From Thermothelomyces thermophilus ATCC 42464 (lineage: Eukaryota; Ascomycota; Sordariomycetes; Sordariales; Chaetomiaceae), in assembly GCF_000226095.1 (NCBI RefSeq), contig NC_016474.1, positions 2,604,001 to 2,668,000 on the forward strand: a stretch of 64,000 bases of DNA. Direction: 5' to 3'. Under the pieces are notes generated by a model that saw only the letters and a list, made by a program, of their open reading frames with translations, ran no database searches and was not told the DNA's origin. The position numbers and the translations under genes are program-made. Shown one piece after another: positions 35,383 through 47,788 of the stretch. Every line of letters begins with the position of its first letter. Position 1 is the first letter of the stretch.

Positions 35383-38300
35383 CTAGGTCGGTGCATATTC
35401 CTCCTCATCCACGAGGGTGCCCTCTCTCCAGCAGTCCTCAACCCACCTCGCAGAGACAACCCTCGGTACTGCCCTCCTCGAGCTGACCTTATACCTCACA
35501 TCTGCCGCCACCACTCTCTCGGACGCGGATGTTTCCCCCTTCCCACCGACAACAACCACGTGCGTAATCCTCTTGTCTTCGATATCACTCACCACCTCGC
35601 CGTTTCCAAATCGCACGTAGTTCATCAGCTTGAGCGCTCTAGACTCGGGCACTCCTTCCCCAAGCGCAAAGTGCACCCGGCACCTCCTGAACATGAAGCT
35701 CTCCAGCCCGTCCAATCCCCTGCCGTGCTCCTCCAGCTGATCGAGGAAGTTGTCGACGTCAAAGTGGCTACCCTCTTCGGGCAGTTCCATCTGTTCCAGG
35801 ATGTCTCTCAGCTCATCGACGCCCACGTCCCGAGCATAGCTGTCTCCGTACTGGTCCGTACTCTCCTCGGCGAGCTTTCTCATCTCCTCGGTGGCAGAAA
35901 GGAGATGGCCTTCCTCAAACGGGAGCAGATAGCCCTCCCCGCCGCTCTGCTCGAGACAGTCAAACACCCACTTTGGCCGCACAATGTCCGCATCGCCTGC
36001 CTTCTTGAGGCTCGCCACCCTGACGACGTTCTTGTCCGCCAGGATGATCATGCCCGAGCCTTTCTCCACTGTCTGGTGTATCCTGCCTCCGTTCTCCTTG
36101 ATCAGCTTCTCCAGGTCTGGCTTGCTCATCTTCTTCGGCTTAACCGCCTCGGACAAGACGCAAAAATCCAAGCCTCGGAACAGGTCGGTCTTTGGTTTCT
36201 TCACGGCCAAAAAGTCGGCCGTGGCCCCGGCAAGGTCAGCAGCGCCGGCGATGACCAGCTCCCTCTTCTGTCTCTTTGCCGGTTTTCGTTTACGGTTCTC
36301 CATCTCCATCGCCTTGCGCTCCTTCTCCTCCTGTTTGACCTTGGACCGCAATGCCTCAAGCTCGTCCACGTCCATGCCGGCGTCCCACGCCTTGTCCAGC
36401 CGCAGCTTGCGGAAGCGCGGGAACCGCAAGGTCCAGCCCGTGGCGAACTGGTCCGACGGCGCGAACGACGCGGCCTTGACGGAGATGACGACCGACTCGC
36501 TCGGGCGGATCCACACGTCGGGGCGCTCGTACTGCAGCCGTTCGCCGCCGCCCAGCTCGACGAACTCGGACGGCGGGCTGGCCGGGTCCCACTCCCTCCA
36601 CTTGCCCTCGGTGTGGTGCCGCATCTCGGCGTAATCCTCCGCCTTGAACCCGCCACCGACCTTGCAGAAGCTGAGGCATTTCTCCCGGCTCGCCGCGGCG
36701 CCCGACCGCACAAAGTTTTCGCTCACGCGTAGCCCGCACAGGAAGCTCGAGAGCGTGCCGCCGCGTCGGCCCGAGCCCCAGTACCCGCCGACGACGACCA
36801 GGTCGAGTGACTCGCCGTACTCGGACATGTACTCGGGCTTCACCTTGATCCAGTCGTTGTTGCGGCTGTTGAGCTGATACCGCGAGCGCGGGTTCTTGAG
36901 CACGAGTCCCTCCGAGGCCTCGGCCACAACGGCGCGAAGGAGCGGCTCGATCTCGTCGGCCGACGTGGCTGAGACGTACGGGTGAATCTCGAGACGGCGA
37001 GGCGCCCCCTTGACGGCACGCTCGAGGGCCCGGTGCCGGTCGGCGAGCGTGTACTCGGTGAGCGACTTGTCGTTGAGGAGAAGTATGTCAAACACGCGGT
37101 AGAGCGGGCGTGGGCCGCTGTGGAAAGGGTTTTTCTGCTGGTCCAGGGCGGCAGTCTTGAGGGTACCAAAGGGCACAATCTTGTCGACTTCAGGGTCCCA
37201 GGTGATCATCTCGCCGTCCAAGATGAGGTTGCGGACGCCGCTGTCAAAGGCCCCCTTCAAATGCCGGGTGAGGGCCGAGTTGTTATCTTCCAGCCCGCTT
37301 CCGTACAGATAGGTGTAGTCCTTGGCCTTGCGAGACCAGAAGGCGAACCTGTACCCTCCCGGCACCGAGTCATCCTCCCGCATGTGCATCTGCATCCGCT
37401 CGCCGTCCAGTTTCTCCTCGATCCAGAACTCGGGGTTCTCATCCGTGACTCCCAGGTTCGCCACCAGCTTCGCAAATGTCGTCGTCATCTGGAACTGCGC
37501 CAGCTGGGGCTGGAAGCACGACATGAGCGTCACACCCGTCTCCTGCTGCTCGAGGCGAAACTCCGGGTCGTACAACTCCCAGCAGACCCTCCTCAGGCTC
37601 GACGAGACGCTGAAGAGCGCCTCGGCGTCGGGATGCCACAGCCCCAGGAACGTCCTCTCGGTCGCGCCAACCTTCATATCCTTGAGGATGATGCGCACCA
37701 GCCACATCAGCTCCTCGGCATTCATTCCCTGGTAAAACTCCTCAAAGATGGGCAGCTGCTCGGCCTCACCGCTCGCCGCGGCCAGCCGGTCCAGCATCAC
37801 ATTCACGTCCCCGATCGTGAACTCCCCGGGCTCGCTCCTCATCTGCCGTTTCTTCACAATCTCGTAACACCTGCCCGCGAAATCCCCGGCTGTGCTGATC
37901 GCCCCGCCACCGAACCTCCCTCCGCCGCCGCCGCCGCCGCCCCCGTGGCCGCCGGGGAGCTTCCAGTGCATCAGCGCGTAGCCGTCCTCCGAGTTGCGGT
38001 CAATCTTCATGACCTTGACGAGCAGCTTGCCGATGGTGTTCTCCTTGAGCCCGTACACGCCGCGGTCGCGGTCCTTGTCCGGCAGGATGAGGCGCATGGC
38101 CGGGTAGAAATCCGGGCCGACCTCGGCGCGCCAGCGCGACATGAAGCGCTCGACAATGTGGCGGCGCTGCTCGTGGTACGAGAGCTTGGAGGAGGCGCCC
38201 CGGCCTCCGGCCCCGCCGCGGGCGGTCCGCCGGGTGGCGCCCGCCGCAGCGCCGGCGGTGGTGGGCTTGCATTCTATCAGAGGATTGAACAGATGCTGGA

Positions 38301-38566
38301 AGAGGTGCGAGAAGGGTGGTGTCTTGGAGTGGTTGCGGGGTCGGTTGGGAAAGCTGTGATGCAAGTCGGTGCGTGAGCCTCTCTTCCTTCCCTTCCTCCG
38401 TTCTCTCCCGAGATGGGAAAGGTCGGCCGGCAGGCCAATGGTGTAATTTTAAGACTTACTGCTCGTCGAGCTCTGCAAGACTGAGGGAGCCGCTGCCGTA
38501 CTGTTTCTCATCCTCCTCGATCGCATCGACGTCCGGGGACTTGGCACGCTTGTTTCGACTGCTCAT
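35383..38566 (-). CDS. LIG4: DNA ligase IV (non-homologous end joining)
   Basis: ATP-dependent ligase that seals double-strand breaks with its XRCC4/Lif1 partner in the nucleus. Exons 38460-38566 and 35383-38353, intron 106 nt; 1,025 residues. Order: short N-terminal tail; DNA-binding domain (about 65-300); adenylation domain with EEKLDGER, nucleophilic lysine near residue 350; OB-fold domain ending near 680 with a WTLRFPRF-type motif VI; a Lys/Glu-rich linker; BRCT1 (about 760-840, ending WVFDCLEQ); the partner-binding segment; BRCT2 (about 917-1025, ending RWVEDCWREGTLVDEEEYAPT). A His/Gly-rich loop and a Gly9 run occur inside the DNA-binding domain. The start in exon 1 (MSSRNKRAKSPDVDAIEEDE) carries a basic nuclear-signal-like patch; starting at 38364 inside exon 2 instead would lose it. 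Confidence 0.96.
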
Positions 38567-39698
38567 TTTGTTGCGGGTGACTAGCAATCCGCGTTGTAAG
38601 ACGAGTGCAGCAGGCTGTCTCTACGGATGACGGCTGCCCACGGTCATCAGCACATCAGAAAGCCGTTTGAAAATCATGGAATTTCAAGCATTCGGGATGT
38701 TATCTCGTTGAATAGATGTGCAAATTTGTGCCATGTCATTTGTAGTATGCAAGGGACAAAGGTCGTCGTTGCCTGTTGAAGTCCAGGCAGCAGGCACATA
38801 CCTAACCCTAACCCTTAAGCCACTCTTGGCCGACGTCACAAGCTCAATTGCCCCGTATCTCATTCGCAAAGGCATTCAAGCTTCGTTTCTTCCTGCCTGC
38901 GAGATCAGTATCCATGATCTTCACGGTTACTACTTATCTAACGTGGTAATTCTTTGGTAATTCGCTAGAGCCGTTCTAGCCAACCCCCCATATCGAGCCC
39001 ACTGGATAAGAGTTCTAACATCCCAAGCCGTTGGCCAAGCTCTTCTAAGACTTATCGGCTTCTACTCTTTAAGATGAAACTCGGGAAAAATCAACCCTTC
39101 TCACATGAACTTTGGCCCTTCTTTTGCACATATATTTAGGACCTCGATAGATATGACATGGCCTACCTATGTCTTTGATAACAAAGCTTCCACCCTGCAG
39201 CAAAAGAAGGTCCTCCTTCAACGCCCGCAGGGCATTTCTATGCCGATGGTTTGTGCCATTACATATCAAGACACACATGCAAAGTGTTGCATGCCGCGAA
39301 GGAATCGAGAGTATTCCCGAAATAGCTGGTTGTTGCACACTCAAGTAAACTATGACACACTAGGGAATGACAGACCGGCCGACTAATTACCACGTAAGAA
39401 GGGTAGAAAAACAGCGTAATACCGAAAAAAGAAAGCAGAGCAGCCTGCCGCGAGTCCGTCAACTGCTAGAGCCGCAACAATATATCAAGACACTCTCGGC
39501 GATTAACAATCTGGTCCCGTAAGCCGATCCAAACAATTTCATGCACTCATCGCATCAACTGGGTATACCAATAGCACACTCCGACACATCTCCCTCACAA
39601 CGTTGCCATTCCCAACCCAACCGCCGCCCCCACCTTTCTCAATATTATGACTCCTCATCGCTCCCTAAGAATAGCGCATTCTGTCGTCCCTCATCAAG
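38567..39698. other. Intergenic with a short telomere-like tract
   Basis: 1.1 kb upstream of LIG4. A CCTAACCCTAACCCTTA tract lies at 38801-38817. The stretch 38930-39420 is somewhat AT-rich. No gene is supported. Confidence 0.55.
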
Positions 39699-42447
39699 CT
39701 AATAAGCAGCTGCCATTGTCGGATCAAAGGCGGGCGAATGGGCCTTCAAGCCTCCATCGAGGTCGTGGTTGCCCTTCAGGGTATTCCCGTTGGGAGCACC
39801 CCCGCCGTACCCACCGTGCACGTTGCCCGGCGTTGCGGTCTTGTGCAGCTTTCGGACGACGGTCGGCGGGGCGGGGATGTCGCGACTCTTGCCGGCGGAG
39901 CCGATGGAGAAGACGGGGCTTTCCCACTTGTCACCCTTGCGGGCGAGCTCCCGGTACTCGGTCGCCTTGGAGCTGATACCGCCCGGCAGGTGGATGTTGG
40001 GGAAGATGCTGTCCTCCTTGGTGATGGCGTAATTGACCTTCTTGTCGGCCGCCGTCTCCTGCGCTTTCCGCTTGCCCTGAAGCACCTTCTTCTGCGCGGC
40101 CGTCACGTAACGGTTGTAGATGTTGGGCGCCTGCTCGGGGCTCTCACGGGCTTGCTCGAGCGCCCGGTCAGCCTCCTGCTTGATCTGGAACAGCATGGCG
40201 TCCAGCTTGGCGGCCTGGTCCTTGATCGCCTTCTCCAGCGCCTTCTGCACGCCGGGACGGAGCACCATGAGCATCAGTGGCTTGAAGAGACCAAAAAGTA
40301 TCTTGTGGTTCGACTCGACGAGCTTGATGTCGAGGTTGTTGACGGAAACGTCCACCTTATCGACCTTGAAGAAGGATTTCCGGTCGCTCTTGTCTGGTGA
40401 CAAGAACTTCATCCGGAAGGTGAAGCCGTCCCCGGCCAACAAAAAGTTCGCGACGCCCTTGTCCGTGATAGAAGGGAAGCCTTGCTTGCGCTTGATGTAG
40501 TAGCTGACATCTCTGAGGTCCATCTGGATGCCCGTCACCTTGACGTCGACCGAGTGCTTGCTGCTGCTGGCAATCTTCTTCCGGCCGAAGCGCATGTAGT
40601 TCTCGCTGGCGACCTCCAGCACGTTGGGCATGAAGTTGTCGCTCTCGAGGACGAGGTTCTCAATAACGGCGTCGAACCGAGGTTCTGAGTACTCGATCCG
40701 GGGCACCGGAATGTAGGCGATATTCTGAAGAATGGCGGGAATGATCACGTCGGTGAGATCCTTGACGAGATGGGGCTTGAAGGCTGGCCTCCCGTTCTCG
40801 TCGTTGCCCAGGTCGGTGAACAGCTTGGTCATGGAGGCAGCAAAGGCCTTGTTTTGCGGGTCATGATCGAGCTGGTCGGCCAGGAACTTGATCTCATCCA
40901 CGACGCGGTCAGCGTGGCTGCGGTACTTGTCCCGCAACAGGTAGTTGCCCTCATCATGCAGGCGGTTCCACTGCGCGTTGGAGTCGTCGTCCAGGATGTA
41001 TCCCTGCTCCTGCAGACATCTGCGAATGTACTGGTTCAGCGACTTGAACCAGTTCTTCAACTGGGGATCGCGGTCCGCGTCGCTGTAGATGGTCTTAATG
41101 GAGTCCCACAGGTCGTCGGTAGAGGTGCCATTTGCAAAACGCTCAACCAACGTCTTTAGGTCGGTTTCGGCCTGGACCAGGCCAGAGCGGGCCTCCTTGA
41201 CGGTATCCGAACCACCCCTGGCAAGCCGGTTGGCGTGGTCGCCGTACTCCTCGGCAAGATCCAGCAGCGTCTGGATGGCATGTTGATAATCAGGGTGCTG
41301 TTGGCACTCGAGTATCATTTTCTGCAGCAGCGCAAGTTAGCCCAGTGTCCGGCAAGAAAAAGAGGTGAGGTTCGCGACATGCCTTGAGACGCCAAATGGT
41401 CTGCTCGCGACGCTCCTGCGGCATCTTGCGAGAGAAGTAGTTCCTTGCACGCTCACGGTACTCATCACGCCTGGCGCGGGCCTTTTCCTTGGTTTCCTCG
41501 TCAACGTTTTTATCGACGTTGCGCTTCAGGGCGTCCTTGGCGGCCGCCGCGCCCCCAGTCGCGTTGACCCCTGAAGAGGCGCAGGTCTGGCCATCATGTG
41601 CTGCGGTGTTTGCGAGGTCTCTCGGATCCGAGGAACCGGAAGGGTGGGCTTCGGATGTGGCCTCGGAGATGGCAGCCCTAGCGTCCTCCTTGGGATTGCC
41701 CTTGTAGTAATTCTGGAGCTTACCCTTCACGCTGTTCTTGGACATGTCGGGAGCATCGTGCCAGGTGTTGTCCTGAGCGGGACGGTCGATTTGCTCGAGG
41801 TCTTCCTGGCTGGGTCTGACGCGGGCTGCAGCATTCGTGGCGGCGTCGCCAGCAATGTCGCGGAGGAGGATGGTCGCATCAGAAACTGTGATACGTCAGT
41901 AATGTTCCTCGGGAGTCAATCATCGGGGCGCTGGAACATACGAAGCTTCCGGAACTGCCCGTTTGTGATAATCAGGGTGCCCAGAGTGCGCAGACCCTCG
42001 AGCGCCTGGTTGCCGTGTTGCCGTGCCTGTTCCTTACTGACGGGAGCTCCGGGTGTCGACACGGCATTGGGGTCAAATTGCTGGGTCTGCCAGATAAAGT
42101 CCTGCAGCAGGTTGCCATCATTCTTGGACAGGAGCAGATGCTTGGCCTGCGTGACCACTTCCTTGACATCTTCCACCAGTCGCTGCCCCTCGGGAGAGAG
42201 CTTCTTGGAGGGCCTTGAGAGCGCCTTGGACTCCAGGAAGCTGTTTAGGGCGACATCGATCTGGTCGTTCTGGTCTGGATGTTAGTCTCTGGACATGATG
42301 GACACGGATATGTTAGCCAGACGTAGCGCATACCGAGGGAACCTTGCCGAGCTGAAAGGCGCTGATGATGCCGTAGATCTGGAGTTTGCGGTTTACATCG
42401 GCCTCCTTCTCTTTTGTGTCTGAGGGTTTGTTGACGTTGGGAGCCAT
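39699..42447 (-). CDS. DUF5923/DUF4449 protein, BPI/TULIP-like
   Basis: Conserved Pezizomycotina protein of 855 residues with an N-terminal helical DUF5923-type region and a C-terminal DUF4449 region resembling BPI/LBP (TULIP) lipid-binding folds; function unknown, lipid binding is an inference. Exons right to left: 42334-42447, 41942-42269, 41383-41885, 39699-41321. The third intron (41322-41382) uses donor GCATGT after CTCAAG and a CAG acceptor, a GC-AG intron; no GT donor gives an open frame. Residues 150-250 are charged and low in complexity, followed by long amphipathic helices, then beta-rich sequence such as VDVKVTGIQMDLRDVSYYIK and VDKVDVSVNNLDIKLVES. A helical stretch around FGLFKPLMLMVLRPGVQKAL may contact membrane. 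The C-terminal 100 residues are disordered and end FDPTMAAAY. No signal peptide is seen. Confidence 0.8.
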
Positions 42448-44740
42448 GTTGTGGGTGGTTGCTTGTGGGTGGTTGCTTGTGGGGGGCGAGCTGAGTGAGG
42501 AGCTGGATGATATAAGTCTTGTTGCGTCAAGGCTGGATCACAATATCAGACGAGGTTGACTTGTGGTATCAAGATATGGGATACAAGTCGGGGGAGTCAA
42601 GACGTTGGGCGAGTTGTTTACAAGAGCAATAAACAAAGCGTGGTTGCGATCCGGGAGGTACGGGGAGTGAAACTGCGCAGCAAACCAGGCGCAGTGTGGC
42701 CTCATTTATTCCATCCAAGGATGGGAGTGCGCCTCAGAACCTGATGGCTGGTTTCGCCTTGGTGCCTCGGAAGTGTGCAAGAGAGACGCGGTGACGTGAC
42801 ACTGCGTAGCAACCTTGGTGACATGGTCGAGTGCGTCATAGGGAAAGAGCGAAAGTCTAGCCAATTTCCTCGATTGGCCGGCACTCAGGCTTCAGCTTCC
42901 TCTCTCGAGCAGAGATGATGCGTCACAGCTCTCTACACACGCGTAGAGTCTGGTCGCGCTGCTCTTGCCAGAACACAAAGATGGGCGGGCAACCCCATAC
43001 GCTATAGCAGTCATTTTCAAGTCGGACAATACATTACACCAGCGAAGTCGTTTTGGTGTAATCATGTAAGACGGGAGAACGAATCAAAACGGTCTGGAAC
43101 TGAAGCAGAGAGGCCCAAAAAGGTTGACAGGTTCATTTGTTCAGTCCCTACGCCAGTCTTTCCGCATGCCTAAACATCGACACAATAATGAAGGAGTGCG
43201 TAGGTTCAGCGGACAGCATGCGCGGCAAAACTGCGGCTGGCCGAACAATGAACCTGCCGCCTAGCAAGATGTTCAAAGTTGAAGTCGCAAACATGACGTC
43301 AGGCATGATGCTCCTCGAACCCCGGGAACTAGCCTATGGGCCCGCCACATGGTTTGACAAGCTCTATCTAGATTCAAGCTGAGTACTCCGTAGATCTGCC
43401 CTAAAGCAGGTAGCGTTTGTTACACGTATGTGTCATGACAAGCAGCGGTCCACCGATCAGTTATCAGTTCATCCGATTACCTCAGAGCCCCTGGAAGCTG
43501 TGTATCACTTGGTCAGAATTGAACCAGGCGGAGGGTTAGGGTATACCGTTTCCCAACACACCCTCTCGAGTCTTGTCCTCTACTCTCCCCTATCCTCTGC
43601 CGAGTGATACTGCTGCGAAAAGCATCTCACTGTCCTCACTTGCAGCTCTAACTGCAGCGCCACCATGTACTTTCTCAGGTTTGCTACCGTAGTTTACGGA
43701 ACTCGCTCCAAACCATTTCCAAAGGGGACAACCTTTAAATGGTCAATGCGTTTAGAGCGCATGCCTCGTTATGTGGCTAGCTCGTGGCTAGAACCAGAGA
43801 AGCTGATACGCTTCTGACACACACACTAATCCGTACATGACTAGTGCCTAAGGTCGGTATATCTGCAGGCTCAACATCCCTAATAACGGCTTTTTAATAC
43901 AGTCCTTCTTCTTTCTGTATATGGCAACTGCCGCGCAATCCCCCGCAGTAATGAACACGAGCAAGTAACTGAATTCTGTCGATTGATTGCAAGTGAGCTG
44001 AGCAAGACTAATTCGCAGTCCTCAGATTTCGATGGGGTTGCTAAAGCCTCGTGTTCTTGTCAGATGCGTGCGTAGTTAACCCGTGCCGTCATATTACAGA
44101 TAGTCCATGAAAGGGCTCGAGAATGAATACAAGTACTGTCCCTCGTAGGTTCATGACTTCCTCATTGCTCCCTGGAAGAGGCGCTAACTGTAATAAGACT
44201 AGCGTAAATTTCAACACCATGCTTCTGGAACCATATCACATGACTTTGAGAAGGATTTCTGGGCCCCGACGCGCCACCGGAACGGAAGTCGCGCTTGTGG
44301 TGGAAACGTGACAGCGAGGCCCGGCAAATGTCCAGTCAGAAGTCGGCCTTGCGCTTCAGGTGCCTGCGTAAGAGTAGTCAGCGGGAAGGGTCCCCTGCGT
44401 CGCCAAGGCTCCCAAATCTTCTCCGGTCCCCGAACTTCAAAAGTCGCCGTCAACCGGCGCGCTTCTTTCTATGTCGACCCCGCAGCTTCGCCATCTTCTA
44501 CCTATCCCCTTCCCTACAAAGAGACGGCTTGGCCTCGCCATTTTGCTCGCTCCACCATAGCGCTACCTTCAACAGTGTAACGAAGCATTGTCTCCCATTT
44601 CATGTTGCGCATTCCTCGCGAGATTATACCGTACATGTTCCGGATTCGAGAGACAAGACCCGCCGAGCTCCTGCACGCTTGAGGCTGCCTATGTACGCGT
44701 TGCCGATCGCATCTCGACATCAGGCGGCGAAACGGGAAAA
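42448..44740. other. 2.3-kb gene-free divergent region
   Basis: Between the TULIP-like gene (-) and DOT1 (+). Contains TACTCCGTA at 43384-43392. Open frames of 60-150 codons occur on both strands but none resembles a family; 44295-44744 (+) overlaps the DOT1 start in another frame. A short upstream reading frame continuous with DOT1 extends back to 44588 with no conserved sequence and is taken as leader. Confidence 0.5.
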
Positions 44741-46304
44741 ATGAGTATATTGAACAAAAAATCCAAGTTCAAAGTCAAGACCGAGGTGCGCAAGGTCCAG
44801 CAAGCCGTCGCGCCCAAGCCAGCCACGAACGCCCCCGGCGCCAGCAGCAGTAGCAGCACCAGCGTGAGCCTTCGGGGCACGCCCCGCGCTTCGCCCGTCC
44901 CGGCCTCGTCCCTGAGCGTAAAGCGACTCCAGCAGCAGCCTGCGTCCTCCCCCTCACATTCTTCCCCAGCGCCTGCCCCCAGCACCGGCAACCCCAACCG
45001 GAAACGACCAGCGCTCGTCAGCAGACGCTCCACCGCGAGCGCAAGCCCCGCGCCCATTTTGAGTGACTCTGAGCCCGGGTCGGAGGACGACGATGACTGG
45101 CGGGAGAGGTTAGACCCGAGCAAGCGGCGGAAGCGGGCGCACACGGAGGATCCGGGCCGGCGGTTGCGGCATCCGAAATTATGGGCGGGCGACGGTGATG
45201 ATGAGATACCGGCGATTGTGCACTCGGCGGAAGTGGCATCGCTCGAGAATAAGTGCCAGCCAGTCATGAGATTGGGGAGGGACGAAGTTGTAGTACACCT
45301 GCGGTATCCCGGGGCTAGGTCCATGGAGCGGTAGGGGAAGATTCGTCGTTGCAGTTTTGTGGACGATAATCACTGATCAAACGGGTATTAGGTACGAGCT
45401 CGTATGGGGCAAGGATAAGATTGACGGCGCCGCGGATATCATGAAGGTGGTCCATATTGCGGCATCGACGTACCTCACGGACACCGAGGCAAAGCCGTTT
45501 CTGGATCATGACACCGGAATCTATCGCCGGCTGGAAAAGAGCAAGAACACCAATGATGGGAACGGGTTTAAGGCGGCCTTGGCGGACTACAACGACCGGC
45601 TCCTCGAGTTGCAAAAGAAAGGAGCGATAGCGAAGAATATCGACGCCATGCGCGGCGTACCCCGGGAACTCGTCGAGGTCATCTTGGGCCAAATATACGA
45701 CCGCACGGTGGCGCCTAAAGTCGAGTTGCTCGCCAAGTACGAAAACGGCACCGACAACGTTTATGGCGAGCTGCTCCACCCCTTTATCTCCGATATCTTT
45801 GACCGGACGAAGCTGAGCTCTGACATGGTCTTCGTTGACCTCGGTTCCGGAGTCGGCAACGTGACGCTTCAGGCGGCTCTAGAGAGAGGGTGCGAGAGCT
45901 GGGGTTGCGAGATGATGGAGAACGCGTGTAACCTGGCCGAGGCGCAGAAGAAAGAATTCGCGGCGCGGTGTCGTCTGTGGGGTATTGCGCCAGGCAAGGT
46001 GTACCTCGAACGGGGCGACTTTCGTAAGAATGAGAGGACTCTGGAGGCGCTCAAACGAGCGGACGTGGTCTTGGTCAACAACCAGGCTTTCACGTCGCAG
46101 CTCAACGACCACCTCGTCAATATGTTCTTGGACCTCAAGATCGGATGCAAGATCGTGTCGCTCAAGACGTTCGTCCACGACAACAAGATTGCCGAAAACG
46201 ATGTTGCGTCGTCGATCTTGGAAGTCGAGCACCTGAGCTACCCTGGAGGCTACGTTAGCTGGACAGGAGCTCCAGGTAGATACTGTATTTCGACGAGGAA
46301 ATGA
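44741..46304 (+). CDS. DOT1: Histone H3-K79 methyltransferase DOT1
   Basis: Nuclear SAM-dependent methyltransferase (seven-beta-strand, non-SET) that methylates H3K79 on nucleosomes, acting in silencing, pachytene checkpoint and DNA repair. Exons 44741-45330 and 45392-46304 give 500 residues. Residues 1-165 are basic, Ser/Pro-rich and disordered, likely DNA/nucleosome-contacting. The catalytic region starts near 190: [17 protein letters not shown], then the D1-type loop [12 protein letters not shown] motif [17 protein letters not shown] (about 343-358), [12 protein letters not shown] (motif II), and [11 protein letters not shown] (about 425), matching the NNFAF-type motif, ending in FxxxSVSW-like [19 protein letters not shown]. 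Two donors are possible; GTAGGG at 45331 was preferred over GTCCAT at 45319 because it is nearer to consensus and keeps SMERYELVW. Confidence 0.93.
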
Positions 46305-46587
46305 TTCGCTGCGTGTCAGGGATTGGAGATGTGTTGGTCGGTTTCGGATGGGTTTTCAGGAGTATTGGTGGGCGGGCATCTGTGTTTGGAGAATGTGTCT
46401 GCAAAGACGAACGAGTACCCCATACAGCGGTATCTGCTTGGGCATGATTTTGAAAAGGGCGAAGCGAGTCGGGAAGGGAGCAGCATAGAGATGTATTCCA
46501 ACGTACCTTGTCCAGAAACCATTATTGACTGATCCAAAGTCGCTCGATTTTCAATGAGATTCTCTTCCGAATCCTTGACTTGTGCGG

Positions 46588-47329
46588 TCATTTCCGCCGG
46601 TTGAACAGGGGATCGTTTGCTAGGTTCATGGCCTCAACCTCCTGTCCTACCCGCTTCATGAATCTCTCGACGAGTTGCTTGTTCTCGGCTTCCTGTTCGG
46701 CTCGCCTCCTTTCCACCATGTCGAGCTGCATGTTGAGCACCGCCAGCTCGTCCTGTACGTCCGCAACGAGCTTGGTTTTGACGCGGAGCTCCTCCTCGCG
46801 GTCTCGCAACTTCAAGGCGAGAGTACGCCGCTCAGCCGTGAGATCACGGAGCGCTTTGGAGTCGGAGGCTGTCTTGCTGCGGAGGCGTGCGAGCTCCTCC
46901 TCTGCCGCCTGGAGACGTTGTTGGAATTGCCCTTTTGCGCGGAGAGCTTCGGCCAGCTCAAGGCGGAGTCGTGCTACTAAGGGAGTGTCGTCCGGGGAAG
47001 AGGAGTCGGGAGGCGGGGGTGTTGGGTCTTTCGAAGTGCCGGATTTGGGTGGGGGAGCGGAGGGCTGGGCCTGGGTTTCGCGGGCGGCTTTCTCAGCTTC
47101 GAGGACGGAGACACGGTCGAGCAGTTGCGAATCTGGGAGCTGGTCAGCCTAACGTGCGGACACCTTAAAAGCTTTCCCAGGTGATTGCTGTCGCCGCTGA
47201 AGGAATCGGCGAGCAACAGGCGAGGGAGGGGTCCATCAACTGACACGCCGAGATAAGCTCTTGATTGACTGGATGCTGCTTTTCGGCATCTCTGATGCCG
47301 GCGAGATACTCCTGTCTCCAGTCTGACAT
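46588..47329 (-). CDS. ATG16: Autophagy protein 16
   Basis: Part of the Atg12-Atg5-Atg16 complex that directs Atg8 lipidation to the phagophore. Exons 47245-47329 and 46588-47132 give 209 residues, typical for fungi, which lack the animal WD40 domain. The N-terminal helix SDWRQEYLAGIRDAEKQ is the Atg5-binding motif (W4/Y8 and following). Joining exon 1 to CCAG|ATTCGC gives ELISAYSQLLDRVSVLEAEKA, which restores the family pattern; the nearer CAG acceptor 7 bases earlier breaks it. A Pro/Ser-rich linker (about 50-85) leads to the long coiled coil (about 90-195) that dimerises the protein, ending MKRVGQEVEAMNLANDPLF. It converges with DOT1 (283 bp) and diverges from VPS16. Confidence 0.93.
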
Positions 47330-47788
47330 GGCGTTGTTGCAATCCTGCTACGGGAATGTGTGGATACGCAAGCAGGATCTGAATGGAAAGGAAAGTACCG
47401 TGGGGCGTTTGGCTTCGGTTTCAATGATGCAAAGGCGCCGAAGCAGAGCGGTTGATTGACCCCGCGATTTGCCAAGATGCACAACCTAGTAAGGTAGTTA
47501 GTTGTAGTGTAGTGTAGGGCTGTCCCTGGTTGGCTTCAGTGGTACCCAAGGATGGTAACTTATGCCTGTAACTAATCCGTACAGTACATACATACAGTGC
47601 TTATGTGTCTTGCCCCGGCTGGTGAGCACCGTGCGAGGTCCCGCTGCCTACAGGCATCCACTGCAGTTGCAGGGTCACTCATCAATCAACCGGGCTCTAA
47701 GGGTACCTATAGTAACCAATCCTCGCACCCACTCTCGGCTCACCTTACTTTCTACCACAGCAAAACAAGCATGGAGACATGACAAACG
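47330..47788. promoter_or_regulatory. Shared divergent promoter of ATG16 and VPS16
   Basis: 459 bp separate the two start codons. It contains a CATACATA-type repeat near 47585 and the G-rich/C-rich stretches common to local promoters. Just before the VPS16 start, an upstream ATG at 47771 opens a three-codon frame (MET, stop at 47780), and another at 47779 overlaps the VPS16 start out of frame, so VPS16 translation may be dampened. Confidence 0.55.

Noticed and set aside
36982-38376. 464-codon plus-strand frame opposite LIG4 (and a 462-codon one at 35344-36732)
   Set aside because: Both are shadows of the ligase reading frame.
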